From CAYNEO01 sp964396245 (GTDB taxonomy: Bacteria > Zixibacteria > MSB-5A5 > GN15 > FEB-12), in assembly GCA_964396245.1 (NCBI GenBank), contig CAYNEO010000067.1:1-15784 (forward strand): a stretch of DNA of 15,784 bases, in the 5' to 3' direction. The translations under genes and the position numbers were made by a program. The stretch's first letter is position 1, and every line of letters begins with the position of its first letter. Of this stretch, positions 6,723 through 11,840 are shown in pieces. A model generated the notes under the pieces. That model had not been told where the DNA came from. It ran no database searches and saw nothing but the letters and a program-made list of their open reading frames with translations.

Positions 6723-7565
6723 CTAAAACAGAACCGTTTGCCCGTCCGGTATCTGTAGCAAAGCACAAACCCCGGTCGGACCGTAAGGGCGGATATCAGC
6801 TACAAAAGTATGTTTCTTACTGGAGCCGAAAATGACGGCCGGTATTTCCCCCGAGACTCGCCGCCGATCTTGAAAGCAAGAGGCAAGCAGATCGTGATAT
6901 TGAGCCTGCTCGCCGGGTCTCCAATAGCCGTAGAATCTTTTTGATCGCACAGAATAGCGTACTACGAATGGGTGTCCGGGATCGTCGGCTTCAGGATTGG
7001 GATCCAGATAGGCGACAGCACACTTGTCGTTTCGAAAATGTACGTAACGTATGGCGGTCGCCTCGAATGAGGCTCCGTAACTCTCCGAAAGCGAAGTGAT
7101 CGAGTCGATACCGAATGGCAGCCGAGTTACATCTGCAGCGAAAACTTCCAGAGGGAACATCAGACACGCCGCATATTCAAAAGCCTCTTTTTCCAACTCC
7201 CGATTTACAAACAGGTTTGGGTCTCCACAGTCGCACAAGAAGTTCCCTTGCTCGTGGTGCCAGGGGATATCATAATGGCCGCACTCGTGGAAAATACTGA
7301 GCCGCTGGCGCTCTGTACGGTCTGATTCCTTAACAAAGATCGTGGCACTGTCTCCATGCTCAAGCAGAAATGCAGGCGTCTCAATGTCTTTTCCGCTCAG
7401 ATGCGCCAGTCGATCAGCCTCCGAGTCCTGAATTCGCTTCAAGTCCAAACCGAAATAGTCTAAGATGCGGCCTACCGGAATTGGCGGCTCCTCTAAACCC
7501 AATTCTCGGAGGACGCGTTGGGCGTAGTAATCGACACGACGGCTGAGTACGTTGTTGTACCGCAT
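6723..7565 (-). CDS. ImmA/IrrE-type metallopeptidase
   Basis: Zinc metallopeptidase of the COG2856 (ImmA/IrrE) family, 280 residues. The zinc-binding HECGH motif (residues 93-97) is clear and Glu127 in the block EAFEYAACLMFP is the likely third ligand, matching the family's ExANxFAAxLLMP. In this family the protease cleaves or antagonises a partner repressor, as ImmA does for ICEBs1 ImmR and IrrE for DdrO. The partner is almost surely the XRE protein encoded 5 bp upstream. The N-terminal part (1-60) is helical with a segment PPIPVGRILDYFGLDL typical of these proteins. Residues from about 150 to 280 form an extra C-terminal domain which, by analogy with IrrE, may be a sensory fold; it contains several aromatic and basic residues but no recognisable motif. 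The start codon has no strong ribosome site, so coupling to the upstream gene is likely. Confidence 0.9.
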   Translation of the reverse strand: MRYNNVLSRRVDYYAQRVLRELGLEEPPIPVGRILDYFGLDLKRIQDSEADRLAHLSGKDIETPAFLLEHGDSATIFVKESDRTERQRLSIFHECGHYDIPWHHEQGNFLCDCGDPNLFVNRELEKEAFEYAACLMFPLEVFAADVTRLPFGIDSITSLSESYGASFEATAIRYVHFRNDKCAVAYLDPNPEADDPGHPFVVRYSVRSKRFYGYWRPGEQAQYHDLLASCFQDRRRVSGEIPAVIFGSSKKHTFVADIRPYGPTGVCALLQIPDGQTVLF

Positions 7566-7570
7566 CGGTG

Positions 7571-7924
7571 TTATGATTTTCCCGTTTGTTGGGCGAGCAG
7601 GAACTTCACATAGTCCAGTAGTTGCTTGCGACGTTCCTCCGAGAGATCCTCGAACCCGCGGAAAAGGACTTTTGCCTTTTCGTCGTTGGCAAGCGTTTCG
7701 TCGAATTCCATCCGCTGTCTCTTGTCCACAAGAAAATCGACAGAGACACCTAGGGCTTTGGCCAGGCCAAGCAGCTTGTTCGATTTCAACTGCGTGACCT
7801 CGCCGGATTCCAGTCTTGAAATTGTCGCCTGTGCGAGTCCCGCTGCCTTTGCGAGTTCAGCCTGATTCATACCCTTTTCGAGTCGCTTGACTCTGATTTT
7901 GTCAGCAAGGGTGGGTTCACTCAT
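7571..7924 (-). CDS. XRE-family transcriptional repressor
   Basis: A 117-residue regulator with an N-terminal Cro/CI-type helix-turn-helix (residues about 7-62): the positioning helices read IRVKRLEKGMNQAELAKAAGLAQATISRLESG, followed by LLGLAKALGVSVDFLVD, the standard XRE pattern. The C-terminal part (DETLANDEKAKVLFRGFEDLSEERRKQLLDYVKFLLAQ) is helical and probably mediates dimerisation and recognition by the protease. AAGGAGG on the minus strand (about 7931-7940) sets the start at 7924. The gene is first in a two-gene operon with the ImmA/IrrE-type peptidase and is divergent from another XRE-like gene, an arrangement typical of prophage and ICE lysogeny switches. A 20-bp palindrome 31 bp upstream of its start is the likely operator, probably for autoregulation. 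Confidence 0.92.
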   Translation of the reverse strand: MSEPTLADKIRVKRLEKGMNQAELAKAAGLAQATISRLESGEVTQLKSNKLLGLAKALGVSVDFLVDKRQRMEFDETLANDEKAKVLFRGFEDLSEERRKQLLDYVKFLLAQQTGKS

Positions 7925-7954
7925 CGGGTTTTCCTCCTTCGTATATCAAAAATG

Positions 7955-7974
7955 CATCACAGTATACTGCGATG
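7955..7974. promoter_or_regulatory. probable operator of the XRE repressor
   Basis: CATCACAGTATACTGCGATG is a 20-bp inverted repeat with a single mismatched pair and a perfect 10-bp core (CAGTATACTG). It lies between the divergent regulator genes, 31 bp before the XRE repressor start, and abuts a minus-strand TTGACA (7978-7973 region). A repressor bound here would cover the repressor promoter. Symmetry and position are seen; the binding partner is inferred. Confidence 0.6.
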
Positions 7975-8053
7975 TCAAGGACGAATACATGAATAATTTC
8001 AAGATTAGCTGATAATCATCCGCAAAAAACAGAATGAAAAGCCCAAAAAGCGG

Positions 8054-8081
8054 TTGTGGATGTATGCATGACTGCATAAAT
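8054..8081 (+). promoter_or_regulatory. candidate rightward promoter with overlapping inverted repeat
   Basis: A -35-like TTGTGG (8054-8059) and -10-like ATAAAT (8076-8081) are spaced by 16 bp and point toward the second XRE-like gene. A 16-bp inverted repeat TATGCATGACTGCATA (8063-8078; 6-bp arms, 4-bp centre) lies across the spacer and -10. Its sequence differs from the 20-bp palindrome, so it may be the site of the second regulator. Confidence 0.4.
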
Positions 8082-8126
8082 TCGATTCGAGAAAAAGAAG
8101 AACCAATAACCGAAAGGTGATTGAAA

Positions 8127-8375
8127 ATGAGAGATGTCACGAAGGAAGTAAAGCGTCGGTACCGGGGATGCGTGTTGCAGTGCCGCCTCAAAGCGGGGAT
8201 AGCCAAGCAGAAGGAACTAGCTGAGCGGACCGGGATTTCCCAGTCAATCCTCAGCGATCTTGAGAGTTGCCGCCTATTCCTTTCCACGCCGTATGCACTG
8301 AGGATACGAGAAGTGTGTGGCTGCACGTTGGACGAATTATACGAGGAGGTTGGATCTTCTCGCGATGCCGTGTGA
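8127..8375 (+). CDS. small XRE-like (Cro-type) regulator
   Basis: An 82-residue DNA-binding protein with a Cro/CI-type helix-turn-helix: KQKELAERTGISQSILSDLESCR gives the helix 2-turn-helix 3 pattern, followed by PYALRIREVCGCTLDELYEEV, which matches the usual end of an XRE domain. It has almost no other domain. The ATG at 8127 is favoured over the TTG at 8121 because AAAGGTGA (8113-8120) lies just upstream. It is transcribed divergently from the XRE/ImmA pair, and the stop overlaps the next gene by about 11 bp. By analogy with Cro/CI pairs it is the opposing switch regulator or the activator of the rightward module. Confidence 0.78.
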   Translation: MRDVTKEVKRRYRGCVLQCRLKAGIAKQKELAERTGISQSILSDLESCRLFLSTPYALRIREVCGCTLDELYEEVGSSRDAV

Positions 8376-9150
8376 AGAAAATCGTAAACTTATAAGTCGT
8401 ACGCTTGATGGGGAGCGCGGGGAGCTTCAATCCGACAGGATCAGTGCCGGGCTGCAGGCATCATCTACACTTGCAAACCGCCTCGGACATCCGGGCCCCG
8501 ATATCAGGCCCTGCATCGCGCGATTGCTGGAAACCTCACGCACAAAAGGAGGCTATCCAGATCGCAGCACCGCCGCCGTCATTATAGCCTCTGAGTTAAA
8601 GCGAATAGGCAAGACCTACGAATATGCCGCGACGGTATTGGCGACATGGAATTCGAAGCATGACCCGCCCCTGCGCCAGAGCGAACTCGCCAAGGCAGTT
8701 CGGAATGCGTATGAGAAAGACTACAATTACGGTTGTCAGAACGCGGTTCTGAAGTTGTTTTGTCTTGGACCGGAAACCTGCCCGTTCGCCAGGAGACTCG
8801 TTGCTCGAAAGCGACTCAATGATCTAGTGTTCTTCGATTATGATTGGCCCGGACACCTTTCAAATTTGCAGGTGCTGATTTATCAAGTTGCACTCCCGTA
8901 TCTGGAGAAGGTTCGAAAGGTTGGACGTGGTGGAGTAGTATTCGCGAGCCATCGAGAAATTGCGCGCAGCTGCGGGATTTCGGCCCGGCGAGTGGGGGAG
9001 AACCTGACGAAGCTCAACGAGCTTGGGTTGATCGAGTACCGGCCAGGAACGCCGAGAGTGTGGGAGCGCGCCGCGTCAGAAATACGGCGCACTTTCCCCA
9101 TCCCACAACCCGATTTAACCAATATTAACCGAGTAAAGCGCATGAGCTGA
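8365..9150 (+). CDS. PriL-like iron-sulfur primase domain fused to winged helix
   Basis: A 261-residue protein. The N-terminal half resembles the C-terminal [4Fe-4S] domain of archaeal/eukaryotic primase large subunits: Arg-Pro-Cys49-Ile followed by a helical segment with TKGGYPDRSTAAVIIASELKRIG (family: PPC, then R..LA..L...G), then after about 70 residues YGC123QNAVLKLFC132LGPETC138PF, spacing C-x8-C-x5-C as I recall it for archaeal PriL. The segment around ATVLATWNSKHDPPLRQSELAKAVRNAY also resembles bacterial PriCT modules. From about residue 175 a winged helix follows (SHREIARSCGISARRVGENLTKLNELGLIEYRPGTPRVW), likely for DNA binding. No primase catalytic domain is present in it or beside it. 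The start at 8365 is the first ATG; the GAGGAGG at 8343-8349 is 15 nt away, so the start is uncertain. Role: probable replication initiation or priming accessory of the element. Confidence 0.6.
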   Translation: MPCEENRKLISRTLDGERGELQSDRISAGLQASSTLANRLGHPGPDIRPCIARLLETSRTKGGYPDRSTAAVIIASELKRIGKTYEYAATVLATWNSKHDPPLRQSELAKAVRNAYEKDYNYGCQNAVLKLFCLGPETCPFARRLVARKRLNDLVFFDYDWPGHLSNLQVLIYQVALPYLEKVRKVGRGGVVFASHREIARSCGISARRVGENLTKLNELGLIEYRPGTPRVWERAASEIRRTFPIPQPDLTNINRVKRMS

Positions 9151-9199
9151 TTATCCCATTGGATACTCTTTTATGTGTAGACAAAAGGACAAATGGAAG

Positions 9200-9508
9200 A
9201 TGACAAAACGACAAGACGGCTGGGCGTGGCGATGGTTTGACGGCGAGTACAAGGTTCACTGTGATTCTTCTGAGGTTTATCAGAAGATCATGCGCTGGCC
9301 AAAAAGTCGGCACGGAAGCGTGTACATCATGCCTGGAGTGCCTCGGGAATATGATGTCATCATCCCCGAAGAATACCTGGTGCGCGTTAAGGAACTGCTG
9401 GGGTCGAACGGACACTCACAGGCACAAAAAGTAACCGCAAATCCGGAATTGAACGATAACGAGTTACGGAAGGCAGAATCGCCGCTGAGCGATGATCAAT
9501 CCAAATGA
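9200..9508 (+). CDS. hypothetical protein of accessory module
   Basis: A protein of 102 residues that I do not recognise. The ATG at 9200 is preferred to 9173 because AAAGGAC (9184-9190) lies about 9 nt upstream; neither is certain. The N-terminal two thirds look folded and rich in aromatic residues (WAWRWFDGEYKVHC, then VYQKIMRWPKSRHGSVYIMPGVPREYDVIIPEEYLVRVKELL), suggesting a small alpha/beta domain. The C-terminal third is polar and probably disordered. Its stop overlaps the next start in an ATGA (9505-9508), so the two are translated together. Being between a replication-like protein and a conserved mobile-element protein suggests a DNA-metabolism or control role, but nothing in the sequence proves it. 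Confidence 0.65.
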   Translation: MTKRQDGWAWRWFDGEYKVHCDSSEVYQKIMRWPKSRHGSVYIMPGVPREYDVIIPEEYLVRVKELLGSNGHSQAQKVTANPELNDNELRKAESPLSDDQSK

Positions 9509-9987
9509 AGGGTAAGGGACGACAAAACCCAGATCGACGCGCTGAGGCGATTTCTCACGAGGCCGAACACGAGCCGGTCATCGAGTGCGTCACCGATCTG
9601 CCGCCGCTCATCGATCCGGGTGATCACGATGCCATCTGTTACGATGTTCAGTATGGTCGGGGCTTCGGGGGCCGTAAGACTGTCTATGTCTGGTTTCGCC
9701 TGATCGACGGCGATTTCATTGATGCTGAGCTGTACATGGCATGTACTTACTATGGTAGCCTGACCCCCAGAAGCAAGCTACACAAACAGTGGACGCTTGC
9801 CTTCGGTCACTCTCCCAGAAAAGGCGATCGCTTCAGTAAGAGAGTATTTCTGAACAAAGCCTTTCGAGTGCGGGTGCGAACCGTCGCCACAGATGAGCAC
9901 GGCCAGGCCCGTCCCACTCCTCTGCAGTACTCAATTATCGATAAGATTGTGGAACCTATAGCAGGAGTGCCTTTTCAATGCAAATGA
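9505..9987 (+). CDS. conserved mobile-element protein, possible OB-fold/DUF669-like
   Basis: A 160-residue soluble protein whose start overlaps the previous stop by 4 bp (ATGA). After a polar 25-residue tail, the segment LPPLIDPGDHDAICYDVQYGRGFGGRKTVYVWFRLIDGDFIDAELYMA has the strand-turn-strand pattern of a beta-barrel, followed by KQWTLAFGHSPRKGDRFSKRVFLNKAFRVRVRTV and a closing YSIIDKIVEPIAG. I have the impression that similar proteins occur widely in integrative elements and phages, in replication-recombination neighbourhoods, sometimes annotated as DUF669-like. An OB-type single-strand-binding role would fit the fold pattern and the neighbour, but no catalytic or nucleic-acid motif is visible. 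Function should be read as unknown. Confidence 0.7.
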   Translation: MKGKGRQNPDRRAEAISHEAEHEPVIECVTDLPPLIDPGDHDAICYDVQYGRGFGGRKTVYVWFRLIDGDFIDAELYMACTYYGSLTPRSKLHKQWTLAFGHSPRKGDRFSKRVFLNKAFRVRVRTVATDEHGQARPTPLQYSIIDKIVEPIAGVPFQCK

Positions 9988-10043
9988 CAGAAGACTCTCT
10001 TACCTTTTTGATGTATTCTCTGAGCGAGAAGCCAGCGCGCACC

Positions 10044-10120
10044 AATTACTTTTTACCCTTAACCATTTACCGATTACCCACTACCGTCTACCAACCACCA
10101 ATTACCATATACCATCTACC
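10044..10120. repeat. tandem array of eleven 7-bp NNNTACC units
   Basis: Eleven head-to-tail heptamers in exact 7-bp register. Eight units fit NNNTACC perfectly (starting at 10051, 10065, 10072, 10079, 10086, 10100, 10107 and 10114); three differ at one core base (10044 AATTACT, 10058 CTTAACC, 10093 AACCACC). The first three bases vary freely. A further GCGCACC (10037-10043) may be a decayed unit. On the minus strand the unit reads GGTANNN. Candidate roles are replication-origin iterons or a relic of heptameric repeats like those known as STRR in cyanobacteria. Confidence 0.75.
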
Positions 10121-10171
10121 AACTTTCCCCATATGGAATGTACTGGCCGAAATAGGGTTGCGAGAAAAAAC

Positions 10172-10315
10172 GCGCGCCGGATTTTTGCCTGACAACGGGC
10201 TGGTTGGCGGTGCACAAGCGCCGGTCGATACCACACCCAACCTGACATCTCATCGACTGCGGGGCCGGACCCGAAGGTTCGGTCCCGTGCCAACCCAGGC
10301 CGGGAATGGGCGCGC
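10172..10315 (+). ncRNA. candidate structured RNA or folded DNA element
   Basis: Nested pairing over 144 nt. The closing stem is GCGCGCC (10172-10178) with GGCGCGC (10309-10315). A second stem pairs GGC-TGG-TTGGC (10198-10208) with 10289-10301, 11 pairs with two single-base bulges. Inside are two side hairpins: GTCGAT (10224-10229) with ATCGAC (10252-10257), extendable by CCG/CGG over a 2-nt bulge, and GGACC (10267-10271) with GGTCC (10281-10285). There is no recognised RNA class. An alternative local stem CGGG/CCCG (10260-10273) would compete. The strand transcribed is assumed from the flanking genes. Confidence 0.4.
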
Positions 10316-10407
10316 AAGAAGAGCATCTGGCAGACCCAAATTTAGGCGAAAACTGTGTATGATGTTGGAACAGCTGTCCGCATTCCCCGATGTGCCACTA
10401 TTCTATT

Positions 10408-10435
10408 GTCATGCAAGCGGATATACCGGCATGAC
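10408..10435 (+). promoter_or_regulatory. hairpin upstream of zinc-ribbon gene
   Basis: GTCATGC (10408-10414) pairs perfectly with GCATGAC (10429-10435); inside, CGG (10418-10420) pairs with CCG (10426-10428) across a 3-nt bulge, leaving an ATATA loop. It ends 57 nt before the start codon of the zinc-ribbon protein. A -10-like TATGAT lies at 10358-10363 without a good -35. The hairpin could be a regulator site or an RNA control element. Confidence 0.4.
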
Positions 10436-10492
10436 TTGTGACACAAAAGCGGACAAATCCCTGTTGATTTCGATTACTCGGAGGACTGAGAA

Positions 10493-11083
10493 TTGAGTGT
10501 CGGACGCGGAGTATTCTGGAAGAAACAGACCGTGGATTCGGCCTATCAACTGGACATCCTGCCGATAGCTCGCAAGCTCCGGTTCGATCAGTATGCGCAT
10601 GGTGATATCACCTGGACTTCCGCCTGGGGTAAGAAGGCGAAGGTCGCGATCATGGTATGGCCGGGTGGTCCCATGCGGCTGCTCTACAAGGTCACCGACC
10701 GGAAGGGGAAAGAGTTCACGTACAACTACGAAGTCATACTCGACACCACCCCATGCTACTACGGTGGTTACAGGTGGTGGTTTCTGTGTCCGAGCTGTCA
10801 ACGGCGTTGCCGGATTCTATACATGCCTTCGGACAGCCGAATATTTGCCTGCAGGATCTGCCATAACCTCACTTACAGCAGCCAGCAGGAGGCGAGTTCG
10901 CATATCGGCCGGTTTATGGATGCGCTATTTGAGTTGCCGGCTCTCGAAGCGAAGCTGCTGCGTACCCGCTCAAAGCGAAAACGAGCATCTCTGGCACGAC
11001 GATATCTGAGGATGACCGAGGGGGTCATGCAGGCGCACTACTTTATGGAGCGGAAGCGGCGGAAAAGGGGGAAGGGACGGTAA
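10493..11083 (+). CDS. zinc-ribbon protein of mobile-element type
   Basis: A 196-residue protein starting at a TTG (10493), supported by GGAGG (10480-10484) 8 nt before it; no better ATG exists near the N-terminus. The central block reads YYGGYRWWFLCPSC followed about 18 residues later by CRICHNLTYSSQQ: two CxxC pairs (Cys99/Cys102 and Cys120/Cys123) make a classic zinc ribbon. Residues 1-90 are strand-rich; the C-terminus is a long basic helical tail (KAKLLRTRSKRKRASLARRYLRM... ending in KRRKRGKGR), well suited to nucleic-acid binding. Related proteins with the RWWF.CP.C...F.CR.C signature are frequent in integrative elements near recombinases, usually without assigned function. The stop overlaps the next start (TAATG), so the two are translationally coupled. 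Confidence 0.82.
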   Translation: MSVGRGVFWKKQTVDSAYQLDILPIARKLRFDQYAHGDITWTSAWGKKAKVAIMVWPGGPMRLLYKVTDRKGKEFTYNYEVILDTTPCYYGGYRWWFLCPSCQRRCRILYMPSDSRIFACRICHNLTYSSQQEASSHIGRFMDALFELPALEAKLLRTRSKRKRASLARRYLRMTEGVMQAHYFMERKRRKRGKGR

Positions 11084-11331
11084 TGGATAAGCTGCTCAAT
11101 GTGAATGAACTTGCCGAGTTGCTGGGGGTCCAGGTGTCCACCGTCTACCAATGGACCAGCGAAGGATTCATTCCGTACATCAAACTCGGCAAGTTTGTCC
11201 GGTTCAGGGAGGAGGCGGTCATTGCATGGCTGGAGCAAAGGTCGCATCCGGGGAGAAAGACAAGAAGAATAGATTTGAAGGACTTGAACTTGGACTTGCG
11301 GGCGACTAAGAAGTTCTCGTCGTTCAATTGA
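11083..11331 (+). CDS. excisionase-family HTH protein (helix_turn_helix_17)
   Basis: An 82-residue DNA-binding protein with a MerR-like winged helix of the excisionase type: LLNVNELAELLGVQVSTVYQWTSEGFIPYIKLGKFVRFREEAVIAWLEQ, with helix 1, helix 2, the WTSEG turn, the wing IKLGK-VRF and the terminal helix all recognisable (residues 4-50). The remaining 30 residues are basic and polar. In integrative elements such proteins bend DNA at attachment sites to direct excision, and they usually lie next to an integrase; none is found here. Single-domain relatives can instead act as transcription regulators. It is translated with the zinc-ribbon protein through a TAATG overlap. Confidence 0.85.
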   Translation: MDKLLNVNELAELLGVQVSTVYQWTSEGFIPYIKLGKFVRFREEAVIAWLEQRSHPGRKTRRIDLKDLNLDLRATKKFSSFN

Positions 11332-11350
11332 GAAAGGCCGGGGAACGGGG

Positions 11351-11704
11351 ATGGAGTTACCAAAGAGGCGGGCCGGAGAGGTACTTGTAGTTCCGCTGGA
11401 ATTCTTCACGAGAGCCGAAACTGATATGGACACAGGGGGCAAACTCCTCAAGAGATTAGAATGGTTCTTTCGAGAATACGAACAAGGGCACATCGTTCTG
11501 GCGCATACGGGACGAGGATTCGAGCCACCTACCGATCGGTTGCCGGTTTCTCTTCCAGATGTCGAGCTCATGCGTTGTCCGCTGGGAGACATCATGCGAC
11601 ATGGGCCGTTCATGACAAGCTGGGACGACGGCGGGATAATCAGTCGCACAAAGGCGACCAAAGTGGCCTACTCGAACCGAAAATCAGTGCGTGAATCGGA
11701 ATAA
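11351..11704 (+). CDS. hypothetical protein, last gene of accessory module
   Basis: A 117-residue protein that I do not recognise. It lies 19 bp after the excisionase-type gene, in the same direction. The ribosome site is weak: AAAGG (about 11333-11337) lies 13 nt before the ATG. The sequence has a helical middle (GGKLLKRLEWFFREYEQGHIVLAHTG) and a long polar end with a basic stretch; there is no signal peptide, membrane segment or metal motif. In this position an element would normally carry its integrase, so this may be a cargo gene or border gene. A 6-bp hairpin TACTAC/GTAGTA (11728-11744) with TTTT follows its stop and may end the rightward transcript. Confidence 0.55.
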   Translation: MELPKRRAGEVLVVPLEFFTRAETDMDTGGKLLKRLEWFFREYEQGHIVLAHTGRGFEPPTDRLPVSLPDVELMRCPLGDIMRHGPFMTSWDDGGIISRTKATKVAYSNRKSVRESE

Positions 11705-11727
11705 GCATGGACCTGCCCTTGACCTGT

Positions 11728-11748
11728 TACTACCAATTGTAGTATTTT
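11728..11748 (+). terminator. weak hairpin after accessory gene cluster
   Basis: TACTAC (11728-11733) pairs with GTAGTA (11739-11744) around a CAATT loop, followed by TTTT (11745-11748). The stem is short and AT-rich, so it is a weak terminator at best, but the position just after the last plus-strand gene fits. Confidence 0.35.
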
Positions 11749-11840
11749 GAAGCGGGAGCGGGGGAGAAGTGAGTACGAGTGTTGAAACGCCTGCGCGCTG
11801 TGCTTGGGAGTGACCCGGGTAATCAGTTCATGCGTGAAAG

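Larger units (their letters stand above)
9988..10492. other. 505-bp non-coding island inside the accessory module
   Basis: This gap interrupts otherwise overlapping or abutting genes. It holds the heptamer array, the nested foldable segment and the hairpin listed separately. An open frame spans it (ATG at 9978 to TGA at 10494-10496). It overlaps the previous gene, its first part simply translates the heptamers into a Leu-Pro-x-Thr repeat, and the rest is Arg/Pro/Gly-rich without family features, so I treat it as non-coding. Confidence 0.6.

Noticed and set aside
10044..10120. Heptamer array as a CRISPR array
   Set aside because: Units are 7 bp without spacers; there are no repeats of 24-40 bp and no cas genes.
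10121..10492. Retron or group II intron as explanation of the folded gap
   Set aside because: No reverse transcriptase gene is present in the window and no domain V-like hairpin was recognised.
9978..10496. 172-codon open frame across the non-coding gap
   Set aside because: It begins inside the previous gene, its first part is a translation of the 7-bp repeats and the rest is Arg/Pro/Gly-rich without any family resemblance. Its existence follows from lack of stops in GC-rich DNA. Not fully excluded.
6427..11718. Shared 9-mer GACCTGCCC (6427-6435 and 11710-11718) as attachment repeats of the element
   Set aside because: A 9-bp match between two regions of several hundred bases is expected by chance; no tRNA or longer repeat supports it.
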